NCBI GenBank assembly: GCA_034670405.1
Contig: JAXDDX010000007.1
Coordinates: 1,636,001-1,700,000 of the forward strand
DNA: 64,000 bases
Direction of reading: 5' to 3'
From: Hoplostethus atlanticus
Lineage: Eukaryota > Chordata > Actinopteri > Trachichthyiformes > Trachichthyidae
The translations under genes and the position numbers were made by a program. Shown here piece by piece: positions 40,004 through 50,800 of the stretch; the first letter of the stretch is position 1; the number at the start of each line of letters is the position of its first letter. Under the pieces are notes generated by a model. The model made no database searches. It saw only the letters and a program-made list of their open reading frames with translations, and was not told where the DNA came from.

Positions 40004-41501
40004 CTCTACCTGTCTTATCAATAGCCCCTCTGGACTGTGTTGCCTGACTCTGTAGCTCACTTTCCCCCTGAGTGACATTCACCATCTTCTGTAAATCATC
40101 AAAGACCTGTAAAACAAAGACAAGAACATCCATCAGCCACGTGTAAAAGTAAATCTTCCCACTGTCCCTCATTTCTCCTAATCAACCAATACATATTTGC
40201 TCTTCACTTTCACAAACTATCATACCATCCACATCTTACCTGGATGTTGAACTCAAAGGATCTGACCGCCTCCTCCAGCACTCCGTTCCTCTCCTCCTCT
40301 GTCAGCTCGATGCCGTTCATCCTGCTGCGGTAGAGTTGTTTGAACAGGTTGGGGCTGGAGACGCCAGGGAAGGAGAAGAAAGACAGGCCCTCGCCACCCT
40401 TCAGCCCCAGGGACTTCTGGGTGATCCGTCCCAGGACCTGCCCCCCCGACAGGTCACCGAGGTACCGGGTATAAGCGTGCGCGACCAGGAATTCAGGGTT
40501 TTCCTTGGCGATCTGAAAAAAGAGTGAGACGTGGGAGTGTTACCTCAAATTTGAAGCTTAACGGAAAAGCGTACCAAGCATCTATACTGTACAGAAGACC
40601 AAGTCACGTGTATGTTTTCATTTGACACACACCTGTCTTATTCTGTGGGCGTATCTTTTAGTGGCTGCGGGGACAACGATCTTCTCTCTCCAGTCCTGGC
40701 CATAGAAGTACTCCAGGTCTTTCTCAACAGACTCCAGTCTCGCCAGTTCGGCAGGGAAGTAAATGGGTGCGACACCAGGGTGGTTGGAGTTCCTGTCCAG
40801 CTCCTCCTCCAGGGCTTGGTAGATCTCATACAGTGAACACAGGAGGAGCTGAGGAGGGGAAGGGAGGAGGAGAGTCACTAAGCGGAGTCTGAGTCGGTCC
40901 TGAAATAACCCAAAGCCACCAGATCACGGCGACCACTAACCTACATACAACACGGCCTGGATAGGATCATTATCAATGAATTAATAATAACAGTAATAAT
41001 AATAATAATAATTAAAAATAAAATTCTGCATCAGCTGATCGTGAATTTATGTGCATGTGTGGCGTAGTGCGTTACCTTATACTGTGCCAGCGTGACTTTT
41101 CCCCTCTGGTAGCTCAGCATCAGTTCTGTGTTCTCTGCCCTGACGTGACTCTCCTTGGTCACCGTTTTGATTTGCTCCGACAGATCCCTGCAGGAGAAGA
41201 AGCCAATAATGCTCACTTTACAGCCGGCTGAACCTGCGACGCATTGGCAGTGGATGCTGTCTTGACCACAGTAAAGCTTTGACTATGGTCACACTGAATC
41301 CTTGACAGAGAAGAATGAGGGGTGAGAGAGGGAGGGAGCTATGCCACGTGCAGTAATACTAAACACACATGAAGTTTCCATTTGAACACTTAGCATCCTA
41401 CTAGCATCCTAGATCCAGGTCATGTGGACAGTATATTACAATGTGTAAATGTCTAACCTGTCAGTCATCTGGTCTGCTGCTGTCTTCCTGTCCGTCTCCA
41501 T
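39760..41501 (-). CDS. hmox1: Heme oxygenase 1
   Basis: Cleaves heme to biliverdin, CO and ferrous iron with electrons from cytochrome P450 reductase, on the cytosolic face of the ER. Coding exons on the - strand: 41501-41458, 41187-41076, 40848-40633, 40512-40240, 40106-40010, 39875-39760; 285 aa, all phases intact, close to the 288 aa of human HMOX1. Seen: the proximal heme ligand His29 in [10 protein letters not shown]; distal-helix motif YLGDLSGGQ (Asp144, matching human Asp140); [14 protein letters not shown]; and a C-terminal membrane anchor ([19 protein letters not shown]). The start is the first ATG after a non-coding 5' exon. A TATA box and an array of antioxidant-response-like sites lie upstream. 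Fish may carry a second copy (hmox1b). Confidence 0.96.
39951..40001. repeat. hmox1: (AG)n microsatellite in the last hmox1 intron
   Basis: 25 units, reading (CT)n in the gene direction. It begins eight bases after the donor of the 40106-40010 exon. Confidence 0.95.
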
Positions 41502-41651
41502 CTGTACGTCTGAAAAAGCACAGCCTTTAGAAATATGCCTTCACCGTACATCATAAAACTAACGCCATATATAATCAATTTAGTATCAAATAGAAAAAAA
41601 AACAGCTTATGAATGTGACCGTAATGCAAAAACGCCTTGTGTTTCACTCAC

Positions 41652-41732
41652 CAGTTACGATGCAGTCCTTTTAGTTTGGGAGTTTGGATTATGCCCGCAG
41701 TGATTCTTTCTGTCTGGATGTTCAGTAGAGCT
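41652..41732 (-). other. hmox1: Non-coding first exon of hmox1
   Basis: A GTGAGT donor lies at 41651-41646 (- strand), and the ATG exon has a matching acceptor at 41511-41510. With a TATA box at 41756-41763, transcription should start near 41730, giving an exon of about 80 nt. The start site is inferred. Confidence 0.55.
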
Positions 41733-41755
41733 TGTGCCTCTTCAGTGCTCTCTCC

Positions 41756-41763
41756 CTTTTATA
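41756..41763 (-). promoter_or_regulatory. hmox1: TATA box of hmox1
   Basis: TATAAAAG on the - strand, about 30 bp before the inferred start and 105 bp before the donor of the non-coding exon. This fits an inducible TATA promoter, as in mammalian HMOX1. Confidence 0.65.
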
Positions 41764-41822
41764 TCATCCTCCCCTGTCTCCTCCCTCTTTCTGCCAGCTA
41801 CATGAAAACAGGAAGCAGCCTG

Positions 41823-42180
41823 GCTGACTCAACGTCTGCCTCTGGAAAGCCACGGGAGGAGAGGCCTCAGCTAAACATGACCTGGCAACTTCAGCAACGA
41901 ACAGGGAGGAAACGGGTGGGAGGGCCGAGGAGTTAACATGATGCAGCAGCTTTGGGAACCGCTTGGAAAAGTGCAGAGGGAGGAGACTACGGGAGTTAGC
42001 ATGATGAAGCGGCTTTAGGAATGCCATGAGAAAACAGCAGGAGGAGGGGTGAGCGCTAAACGTGACAGTGCAGCTGCAGACATTAGACTGGACTAGAAGA
42101 GGAGGAGGGACAAACTCTTACCATGACGGTGTGAGTTTCTCAACCAGGGGAAGGAGGAGGAGGAGGAGGACTGGTGACTG
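41823..42180. promoter_or_regulatory. hmox1: Tandem array of ARE/StRE-like sites upstream of hmox1
   Basis: Next to the promoter lies a TGACTCA element (41826-41832; read on the gene strand TGAGTCAGC, the NRF2/MAF stress-response core). Behind it are five imperfect repeats starting near 41871, 41933, 41996, 42056 and 42118 (period about 61-63 bp). Each has (C/T)TA..(A/G)TGA near its start and a GGAGGAG-rich end. The sites are ATGACCTGGC (41877-41886) and GTGACAGTGC (42062-42071), both perfect RTGACNNNGC, plus ATGATGCAGC (41938-41947), ATGATGAAGC (42001-42010) and ATGACGGTGT (42123-42132), each one base off. HMOX1 is the standard NRF2/BACH1 target. That these sites bind is inferred. Confidence 0.6.
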
Positions 42181-42199
42181 GTGGTATGAAGAATGATCA

Positions 42200-43548
42200 C
42201 AAGGTTGCTTTATGCAAAGGACAGCACAACAGCAGTTCTCAGTAATGTTCTCAGTTCATGAGAAACATTCCTGAGCAAGTTAAACCACTTGGCCTCAGTG
42301 AAAGCCACAATGAAGTTAGATTACAACTTACAAGTCAACCCCCATGACACAAGGCAAGCTCCCAAACACTGTTTAACCACTACAAAATAAAAGGCTTTAT
42401 TCAAACTGTAATAAAAGACATTGCTTGTTATGACATTGCTCCTTATTTCTGCAGTACATATTACACCATATGTGGGCTAATGACTTTTATACGTTTTTAA
42501 AGGTCATTGTAAAATAATAACGTGGAACAACTTTGGACCTCTGTTCAAAGCCTGCAGCAAGATAATAAAAAGAGGACGTGTTTAGTTAGCACTTTGTCTT
42601 TAACATGATTCAGCAGAGAGAGAAACAGAGATTGAGAGAGAGAGAGGGGGAGAGAGAGAGAGAGAGAGAGAGTGAGACAGAGCGAGACAGAGCGAGACTA
42701 AACGTGAATCAGCAGCATTTGCTCAAAAGGATTCAGGAAGTTGAGGCAGTAGGTTGAAAGCGATCTCCTGACCGTGTGATAATGGCTCATTGTTGTGGAG
42801 TGTAACTGTAGCTCAGCCTACAAACACGAACTCATCCTACACGGAACTGTTTTCGTGTTGTTGTTGCCTCCCACCGTGTCCCCGACAAACTTTGAACTCC
42901 AAACATGGCGACAGATCAAGGAGCTTTATAGAAAAGAGACAGTGTTTGTCACAAAGCTTTACCAACTTGTTTAGAGGCGTTTAGGAGGAAAACGCTGCAG
43001 TGACGACGTAAAACCTCCGTTCCAGGTGTGGGCCAGATACTAAACGGTTTGCGGTGTTTTGGCACAGGCCGCTTTCCGTACACTCGCCCAGTAGCGATAG
43101 CCCAGTTAAAAAGGTCTTCTTTGTTGTTGTTTTACGTTTGGCTGGTGTCCTCGATAGGAAACACGCAGCTTACAGCCTTGGAGTCTTAATTGTGTCTTCC
43201 TTCGCTAGAGATAGTACATTTATGATGCTCAGTTGGTGATGCGTTCATCTTGCTCAAGTTGCCAGTGGTGCCAATGCTGTATGTCCTGATAGAACTGAAT
43301 AGCAAGCCTGGCTGTTGTGTGTGTGTGTGGTGGTGATGATGATGATGACAGTTGTGGTGGTGTTGGTGCCAAAAGTGTAACTGAGGATAAACCCACCTGT
43401 ACTCACTGTACCTGACTCACCTTTTTCTTTGCAGAATAGCTTTTATCCACCGTTTTAGTCTGATGTAAGGTAAATCCACAGTACACATAGTAAGTAGCAT
43501 CAGACTGGTGTCCATTAAAGACAGATCCAGAGTATCTTATCTAGATAG
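42200..43548. other. Interval between hmox1 and the HMGXB4-like gene
   Basis: No coding exon supported. It presumably contains the HMGXB4-like promoter and any 5' non-coding exon. It holds a GA-rich tract (42615-42695) and a short TGG/GAT-rich stretch (43318-43375). Confidence 0.4.
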
Positions 43549-43596
43549 ACCAACCCCATCACCTCTACTGCCAGTCCAATGACCCAGATGATAGTG
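43549..43596 (+). repeat. Stray copy of an HMGXB4-like SP-repeat unit
   Basis: Reads NPITSTASPMTQMIV in one frame, closely matching [15 protein letters not shown], encoded 1.7 kb downstream in the fourth coding exon. It lies about 65 bp before the start codon of the HMGXB4-like gene, with an in-frame stop just upstream, so it is a relic or an unrecognised upstream exon piece. Confidence 0.4.
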
Positions 43597-43661
43597 TCTT
43601 TTAAGAAAAGAACAACAACATTTTCTGGAAATGTACTTGATTTTTGTCCCCAGGAGTGTAG

Positions 43662-45892
43662 ATGGATGATGAAGCGGCCGTTGTGAGTGGACGCAGCCAG
43701 AGAGAGAGAAAAAGATCCTACAAAGACTTTCTGATCGATGCGGAGGACCTGCAGTCGGACGATGAAGACTGTAGCACCAAAAGACCGCACAAGGTGGTTA
43801 CTGCACCCGGCGTGGTAGTTAGGGAGGGAGGATGGATGGATGGATGGATGGATGGATGGATGGAAATCTGGACACAGAGGGGTGGGTGATTGAATGGATG
43901 GATTGTTAGGTAGGTTGTCTGCTTCAATCATTGACGATCTTTCCCATTTTCACACCTCTCTGTAATTTCTTACCTTGGTGGTTAGCAACATTATTAAGTC
44001 ATGTCAAGTTGTGATGGATTATTCAACCTTTGCAGGAACAAAAGGACTCACACAAGAAGAGCAGGCAACACTCTGGTAAGGAACAGTTGATAAGATGGTT
44101 GTTGTGACTCCCAGCCGTCCAGCATGGTTGTAATACGTTTCAGTGGTAAATAGTCTAAATGGGCATACTCTCATGGGCAAATTCCATGTTGAATCTGCTT
44201 CACTACACCACTGCTGTCCTCTGCAGTCCATTTTTTTTATTCAACTGATGTGACCAGAGTTTCAGGGGGTTGAGGGACAATTGAATCCCCCTGGTTAACA
44301 GGGAGACTTTGGGGAACAAATTGCCTGGTTGTTAAATATGAATAAATGACCCATTGCAGGTAATAGCAGAGCTGAACCTGAACTTTACGGAGTAGAGACC
44401 TCTGGCTTCCTCCCCGCCTCTCCAATTTATGTACCACAAGACAGATGGAGAGAGAGAGGAGGAGAAGAGGTGAGAGAACAGATGGGATGTAAGAATAAGA
44501 GATCTAGTACATTTTACTCTCAGTCAGATGAAGTTTACCAGGAAAATGTTGGTTGTTTGATGGAGAGAGAAACAGTGTCGACTTTTGAGGCAATTGGCTC
44601 GTCGGTAAACTTTATGTGACGAGAGGATTGGCAGAAGAAAGCAACACCAACTCTGGATTACTTAAAGGTCCACCTTTTTACATTAGATCATGCTAGTTGC
44701 CTATACAGACACTTAATGTACTGTATGCTAACACGTTAGCATGTGCACAGGACAGAGATATCTACCAGAGAGACAAGATGATTTTGGTTGTACTGCTATG
44801 GTAACATGACCGATGAGCCAATTTGCCAAAAGGTCTGTGTTGGTCTTAAACATTATTTGTTGTTCAAGGTTTAAACTGAAATCATCATCCGTACAAAACT
44901 GATCTGATCACTAATCTGTAAACTCCCCATGTGTCACCACATTAACTAGGTTGGCACAGAAGACAACTTGTTGCATTCACATTGTACAGCAGAGGGCAGC
45001 ATTGATCAGGTAACTATTCAACGTGTTCCTCATTTTCTACTTTCATTTGTACTCATCCAGTGAATCTGTTTTTGTTCTGCCTTCCTGTTCCTCCCAGGCA
45101 GGTCATAGCTCTGTAGCGGAGTACTGGGCATATCTAGACGACGATCACAACATGTCTGAGTCTCCAGAGACCAGCCCCATCGCCTCCACTACCAGTCCAA
45201 TAACTCACGGTCCTCGTCCAGTCACATCCCTGCCTAGTTCCATGGCAGCCATTTCCAGTCCGGTGAGTTACATAGTTAGTCCAGTGACCTCTACGGCTAG
45301 CCCCGTGATGGACATGGCTAGTCCCACTAGCCCTATGAGTAGTCCCACCAGTTCACCATCCAGGGGCCCCGGCCACCCTGACCTGGATCCTGTCAACGCT
45401 GCTGCTCACCTACACCTCTTGGGGGAATCCTTGTCCCTCATTGGACACCGGCTTCAGGAGACAAATGTGAGTGGAGTCAAAGAGCATAGAAAAACTGCAC
45501 GTAATGGTCAGTGTCCTGCCAGAAATTGAGGAATTGGGGTGGGGGGGTCTGGTTTGTGCATTTCCCACATTTTACAATCCATATACAACACCCCGTCATG
45601 GAGTCACAGTTTACCCGTCTCTGTCTGTTCCTGCAGAAGACGGTGTGTGTGTCCGGCAGCCTGTCTCTGCTCTTGGACTCTCTGCTGTGTGCCCTGGCTC
45701 CCCTGGTCTGCCTCACCTCACAGATACCAGAGCTCAGGAGCTGCCCACAACACACACTGGTGAGAGAAGCAGCCACTCGCAGCGCACACAGTGTCTTATG
45801 TGATTTATGATGAAACACCTATTCTCTCCTTTTCCTCCTTTTTAAAGGCTGACACTCTGGAAAACATCGCCTACGTGATGCCCGGGCTGTGA
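43662..45892 (+). CDS. HMGXB4-like protein lacking the HMG box
   Basis: Related to HMGXB4 (HMG2L1), a nuclear regulator linked to Wnt signalling and the NURF complex. Exons: 43662-43793, 44036-44075, 44360-44469, 45098-45466, 45637-45759, 45848-45892; 272 aa, phases intact (the first donor, GTGGTT, is weak). It keeps the N-terminal motif [15 protein letters not shown] (residues 10-24) and the C-terminal block [24 protein letters not shown] plus [19 protein letters not shown] and [10 protein letters not shown] at the end. Between them is a Ser/Pro/Thr repeat region (residues 115-190). Human HMGXB4 (about 600 aa) has a Lys-rich region and an HMG box in the middle; neither is found in any intron here. 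It is therefore a shortened paralogue, or a copy from which the box was lost. Placement near hmox1 matches human 22q12. Confidence 0.85.
43832..43862. repeat. (GGAT)n microsatellite
   Basis: About 7 units in the first intron of the HMGXB4-like gene. Confidence 0.9.
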
Positions 45893-46113
45893 GTGACGAA
45901 GACGCTGTTGGCCACACACAGGAAGTTACAACATGTGGACAGTTTAACTTAGTTTAGACTCATTGGAAAATAAGGACCAAAGCCATTTTGTTCTAAATGA
46001 CTAGGGATTAGTCAGGTGTCTTTTGGACCAAGCACTATCTAATTGTATATAAATATTGTGTGTTAGTATCAAATATGTAAGATAAAGAGTTTACTTTGTT
46101 GTCTTGGTTGTTC

Positions 46114-46119
46114 AATTAA
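46114..46119 (+). terminator. Possible polyadenylation signal of the HMGXB4-like gene
   Basis: The variant hexamer ATTAAA occurs within AATTAAAATG near this position, about 220 bases after the stop codon. Use is inferred. Confidence 0.35.
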
Positions 46120-46590
46120 AATGATTCATTTGTTATGAATCACATTGGCATCTAATGGGTCATCACATACATAACGGACGCTTTTCATCTATAGGATTAG
46201 ACTCATTGGAAGTGGCAGATGGGATTTTTATGGTTGGAGTTCATCGAGCATTTCATAGATGTAGTGCTGGTCTAGAATTTTTGAATCCAGCACTTATGAT
46301 TTGAAAAAGACTGATAGATAAAGTCTGTGAAGCCTTGAACTTGGGGCTTGATATTTAGAAGGAAGTGGCGGAGGGATGTACAATTACGCAGGCTTACATG
46401 TGTTGCTGGGTATTAACCCCTGAAGGTCAACCTCATATCGAAAGGCATCCGTGAACTGGATGGGTGTGGCGGGTAAAACCTTTGGTGGAGTGATTCACGC
46501 GTGCCCCAGGACACATCTGCTCCACCCTCTCAAGGAATGCTTAGTCGCCTGCAGACAAAGGAGCCTGTCTGCACACTAAACAAGAAAGAA
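46120..46590. other. Gene-free stretch
   Basis: No coding or RNA signal seen between the HMGXB4-like 3' end and the possible GIMAP 5' exon. Confidence 0.4.
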
Positions 46591-46609
46591 AAAAAAGGGT
46601 GTCAGAGTG

Positions 46610-46851
46610 AGTTTAAAGGTGCAGAGGCAGGAAAGTGGGAGTGGCTAGACAGCTACCTGAGACTGTGAGACACACCTGTAAAGGCACTTGAGATGATTGT
46701 TGTAGGTTGCTGCGATCGGGCGCTTGTTTTCTAGAGCCAAGAATACAGAAGGAAGTTTTCTGGATGACATAATTTAACACCAGTAAACCAAACGGAGCCA
46801 ATCGAGAAGACGAGGATACATGCACGCCGTCTAAAGCTCTCACACAGTTGA
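46610..46851 (+). other. Possible 5' non-coding exon of the GIMAP gene
   Basis: The stretch ends in an ideal donor (TTGA then GTAAGTATG at 46852), and the GIMAP start-codon exon has its own acceptor only two bases before the ATG (AG at 47821-47822). An upstream non-coding exon is therefore needed, and this is the best donor in the interval. The exon start is unknown. Confidence 0.35.
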
Positions 46852-47824
46852 GTAAGTATGTTGTTTCATGTGGGTTGGACAATGCAAAACATACATGTAT
46901 ATTCCAGTTTTTATATGAAAGTAGGGAATATTTGTAACAGCAGATTATGAATTACCAGATGATGATGCTTTACTGACTATTTGGTGGTAAGGATAATCCC
47001 ATAATATCAACCCATGTATGGCCTGAGCACGTATGGCACGTTTACCAGCTGCATCTACGTCTATTTTAGCTGCTCTAACTGGTATTCAACATCTAACATT
47101 ATACTCCACGCCCTCAGTATTTGAGGTTCATGCTCAATGGTGCGTTTATTCTAGTTTTGTGTCTGTTGCCAGGTGGATTTGTTTACGGGCATGTGTGCAG
47201 ATCAATCCAAATAGAGAGGTCAAGGCAGAATGTAGTTAGACAGGACTAGCAAGGCGTGCCAAGCAACACCTCGCTGATGCACGTCAGGTAAAAAAGGTTT
47301 TATTGAGGAAAAGGAAGAAAGTCGTTCCAATGATATGACGGCTTGCTGAGTGGCAATTACCTTCATCTTTGCTAGCTCATGCACAACAGGTGGAACCAGA
47401 TGGAGTGAACGTATACAAAAGAGAAATGGTATTCGAGTGACATGACATAGCTTTCTTTTAATTATGGGAGGCCCACAACAAAGACACACTTCAGTCAGTT
47501 AAGTCAGTCGAGATAGACAACACACACATCAAACAGCCCTTCTATGTTGACTTCATTTTCCTTGCACATCAGATGCCAGATCAGCTGCTTCAACAGGAAG
47601 CAACCTTGCCCTACCTACACCATTCTCTGTTTTTCTAGTTGTATTTGCATGTCTGTCCATATCCTCAATTCTTTGCGGAGACAAGCCTCCGCCTAAAGCG
47701 ACATTATAAACACGTCCTTGCTTGTTGCTAGTACTTATTCTTTTCTAATATCACTGTTGCAGATTGAGTCTTCTCTCCATTTCCCCCCAAGATACTGTAA
47801 AATGTCCCTCCTCTCTTTCCAGCT

Positions 47825-50800
47825 ATGACCGAACACTCGAGAGGGAGCCTCTATGGGCCCTCGCTCCCAGAGCTGCGGCTGGTCCTTTTGGGCACCATCG
47901 GATGTGGAAAGACCGCATCGGGGGACACCATCCTGGGCCAGCTGTACCCCATCTCTCCCAGTGGGCCCTCCAGGAGCTGCCAGGTGCGACAGAACATCTC
48001 TGAGGGCAGGAGGCTGACCCTGGTGGAGGCGCCGAGGTGGTACTGGAGCGGCGGCCGCATGGAAGCCAATGTTAGGAAAGAGACGGAGCGCGCGTTGACA
48101 CTGGCAGCGCCGGGCCCGCACGCATTTCTGCTGCTGGTGCCAGTTGGCCAGTTCACAGAGGTCGGTGGTAGTTTCTGTCTGTCCCTCTGGTGACATTTCT
48201 CATTTGAACTCATGTTTTTGGATCTACATTCTTGTGTTTTCCAATATTTTTTAAAAATTTGTTTGCTACATATTTCATGACAATGGGAAAAGTTTGATAA
48301 AAATATAATATTTAGCTACTAATGGGTTCTCCTCCTGTTGTCATTCCTCTTCCTGGTCTTCCCAGGTAGAGGGCCGTGTGCCTGCAGAGCTGGAGAAGGT
48401 GTTTGGGAAGTGGGTGCTGGGCCACACCCTGGTCCTGCTGACCTGTGGGGATTATTTGATGGGCCAGTCAGAGCAGGTATGTAACAAATATACACTCAGC
48501 GGGGGGTATTTGACAGAAACCCCCTGCAATATTTCTTCACCATCCCCTGTGTGAAATCTACAACTGATTGTAGGAGAGAATCAAAACAATTGCAAAAATC
48601 TGAATTCACACAAACTGTGTTGCACAGGACTACCTGGAGAGGGAGGACCCGGGCCTCAGGCAGCTGATAGAGCGCTGTGGGGGGAGGTACCACATCATCA
48701 ACAACCGGCGACGACACAACAGGGAGCAGGTCCGTGCTCTGCTGGACAAGGTAAGAGGGAGGAGTTTTCATGGGAGTTTTCCCCCCTTTTTTTCATTGAC
48801 GGTCAAAGGTTGGGAGGTGTCAGTTTCATTTTGTTTTCATTATGATTTTTTTTTGTTTCACAATGTGGGTGTTTGTGAAGCCCTTTGAAACTAAAGGTGA
48901 TTAAGGGCATTATATGTGTGTGTTTTTTATTGTTTCATCTGGCAAGGTTGCTGAGCGTGCATGTTTTTGCCAGCAACGCCCTGTTTCAAACTGGTTTGGT
49001 GTCATGCCTTGTTCTCCTCTGGCAAGTTTGCTGAGAAATTAAATGATTTTTAAATTTTTATAGGTAGAGAATATGGTACAGAAGAACGGAGGATGCTACC
49101 TGAAAACACCCCAGGGGAGAGAGATGGAGGAACGGGTGAAAGCAAGAGAGCAAGAACTTAGTGAAAGGTACAGAGTTAAGGTGGAGGAGAAAAGGGAGAC
49201 CGTGGAGTCCGGGCGCATCCCAAACACAGATACGCAGAGGAGCACGGGAGGAGAGGAGTACTGGGTACGCCGCTGCCTTGGAGAGGAGGAGAAAAGAAGA
49301 GAGGGAGGAGGAGAGAGTGACGGCGAACCCAGTAGCCAACGGGGTCCATTCAGCAGCACCGGAGCCGCAGTCACAGCCGGAGCCAGGCAGTGACGGCACA
49401 CAGCAGGCCAAGAGGAGCTCCAGTTTCAGACTCAATGCAGGTAAAGGCAACAACTGGGTTCTCTGCCACTTTCCTACCCAACTCATTCCTACGTCACAGT
49501 GTCATGTAAGGAGAAAAAAAAGTAAAGAAACTGTGCATGGGTCATACTTATGTTTCTCCTGTAGATGGCGCCGTGCTCTCACAGCTGTCTGAGGTCAATC
49601 CAACTCCAACTACAAAAAAGATCAGTACTTGTGAGTAAATTCACTCACTTCTTTTGTGTTGTTTGGAGATTAGAATCAATTGTATTTCTAGTTTCCTCGT
49701 CTAAGCTTCAGATTTCACCTCCTTCCTTTCAGTACACCACAGAGTCAACAGCGTTGAAGAGAGATCTTCTCCTGAGGCTTCTCCCACCTCCTCTCCTCAT
49801 TCACCCATCTCCTCCTCCGTCTCCTCAGCAACCTCCTCCTCCTCCTCCTCCTCCTCCTCCTCCTCTCCGGAGTTGCGTGTGGTGTTGCTGGGGCGGTCTG
49901 GAGCGGGGAAGAGCGCAGCTGGCAACAGCATCCTGGGTCGGGAGGAGTTTGAGTCGCGCCCGGACAGCCTCACAGCCATCACTCAGGAGTGTGAGAAAAA
50001 GAGGGCGCTGGTTGCAGGGAGAAGGGTCAGTATTTCAGCCCGGTTACCGGGGACGTTTTGCTCGCTTTAAAGGTGCTACGTGTAGCATTTTTAAACATCA
50101 ACACATCATTGTTAAATGAATTGGTGTAATTACCAAAACAACTGGCTGCCTCTATCTCACGGCAGTTACTGTTTTTGCTATTGGTTCTCAAAATGAAGAC
50201 CTTATTTCCCGTAAATCCTTTTATTTCCTGCCACAAAGAGGATGTCAAAGGTTTTTTTTCTTTCGCTAAACACCAACTGCCATGAGAAACTCTGAAAGCT
50301 TTGACTCTGTTTGTGGTGGAAGGACAGTGACAACCTGCTGGAAGCACAATATAGAATGAAGATTTCACCATTTATTAGGATTTTTTTACTGTGTGTTTAT
50401 AACCCTCTCTCTATCCCCCTCTCTCCCTCTCTCCCTCCCCTAGCTGGCAGTAGTGGACACCCCAGACTGGTTCCATTCAGAGCGCTCGCCAGACGAGGTG
50501 CGAGCTCAGATCTCCTCCTGTGTAGCGCTGTCCAGTCCCGGCCCCCACGCCTTCCTCCTGTGTGTCCCCGTGGACCAGCCTTCCAGGACCGAGCTGCAGG
50601 CTCTGAGGGCCCTGGAGGGGGTGTTCGGCCCCGAGGCGGTCCAGACGCACACCCTGGTCCTCTTCACATACGCGGATCGACTGAGGGAGAACGAGAAGGT
50701 GGGGAAAAATGGCGTGGAAGCATACATCTCCGGTCAGCGGGGGGATCTGTTGAAGCTGGTGGAGAAATGCGGCGACCGGTTTCACGTGATGGAAAGGGGA

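Noticed and set aside
45477-45818. Open stretches around the HMGXB4-like fifth exon
   Set aside because: Other-frame shadows of real exons and short introns.
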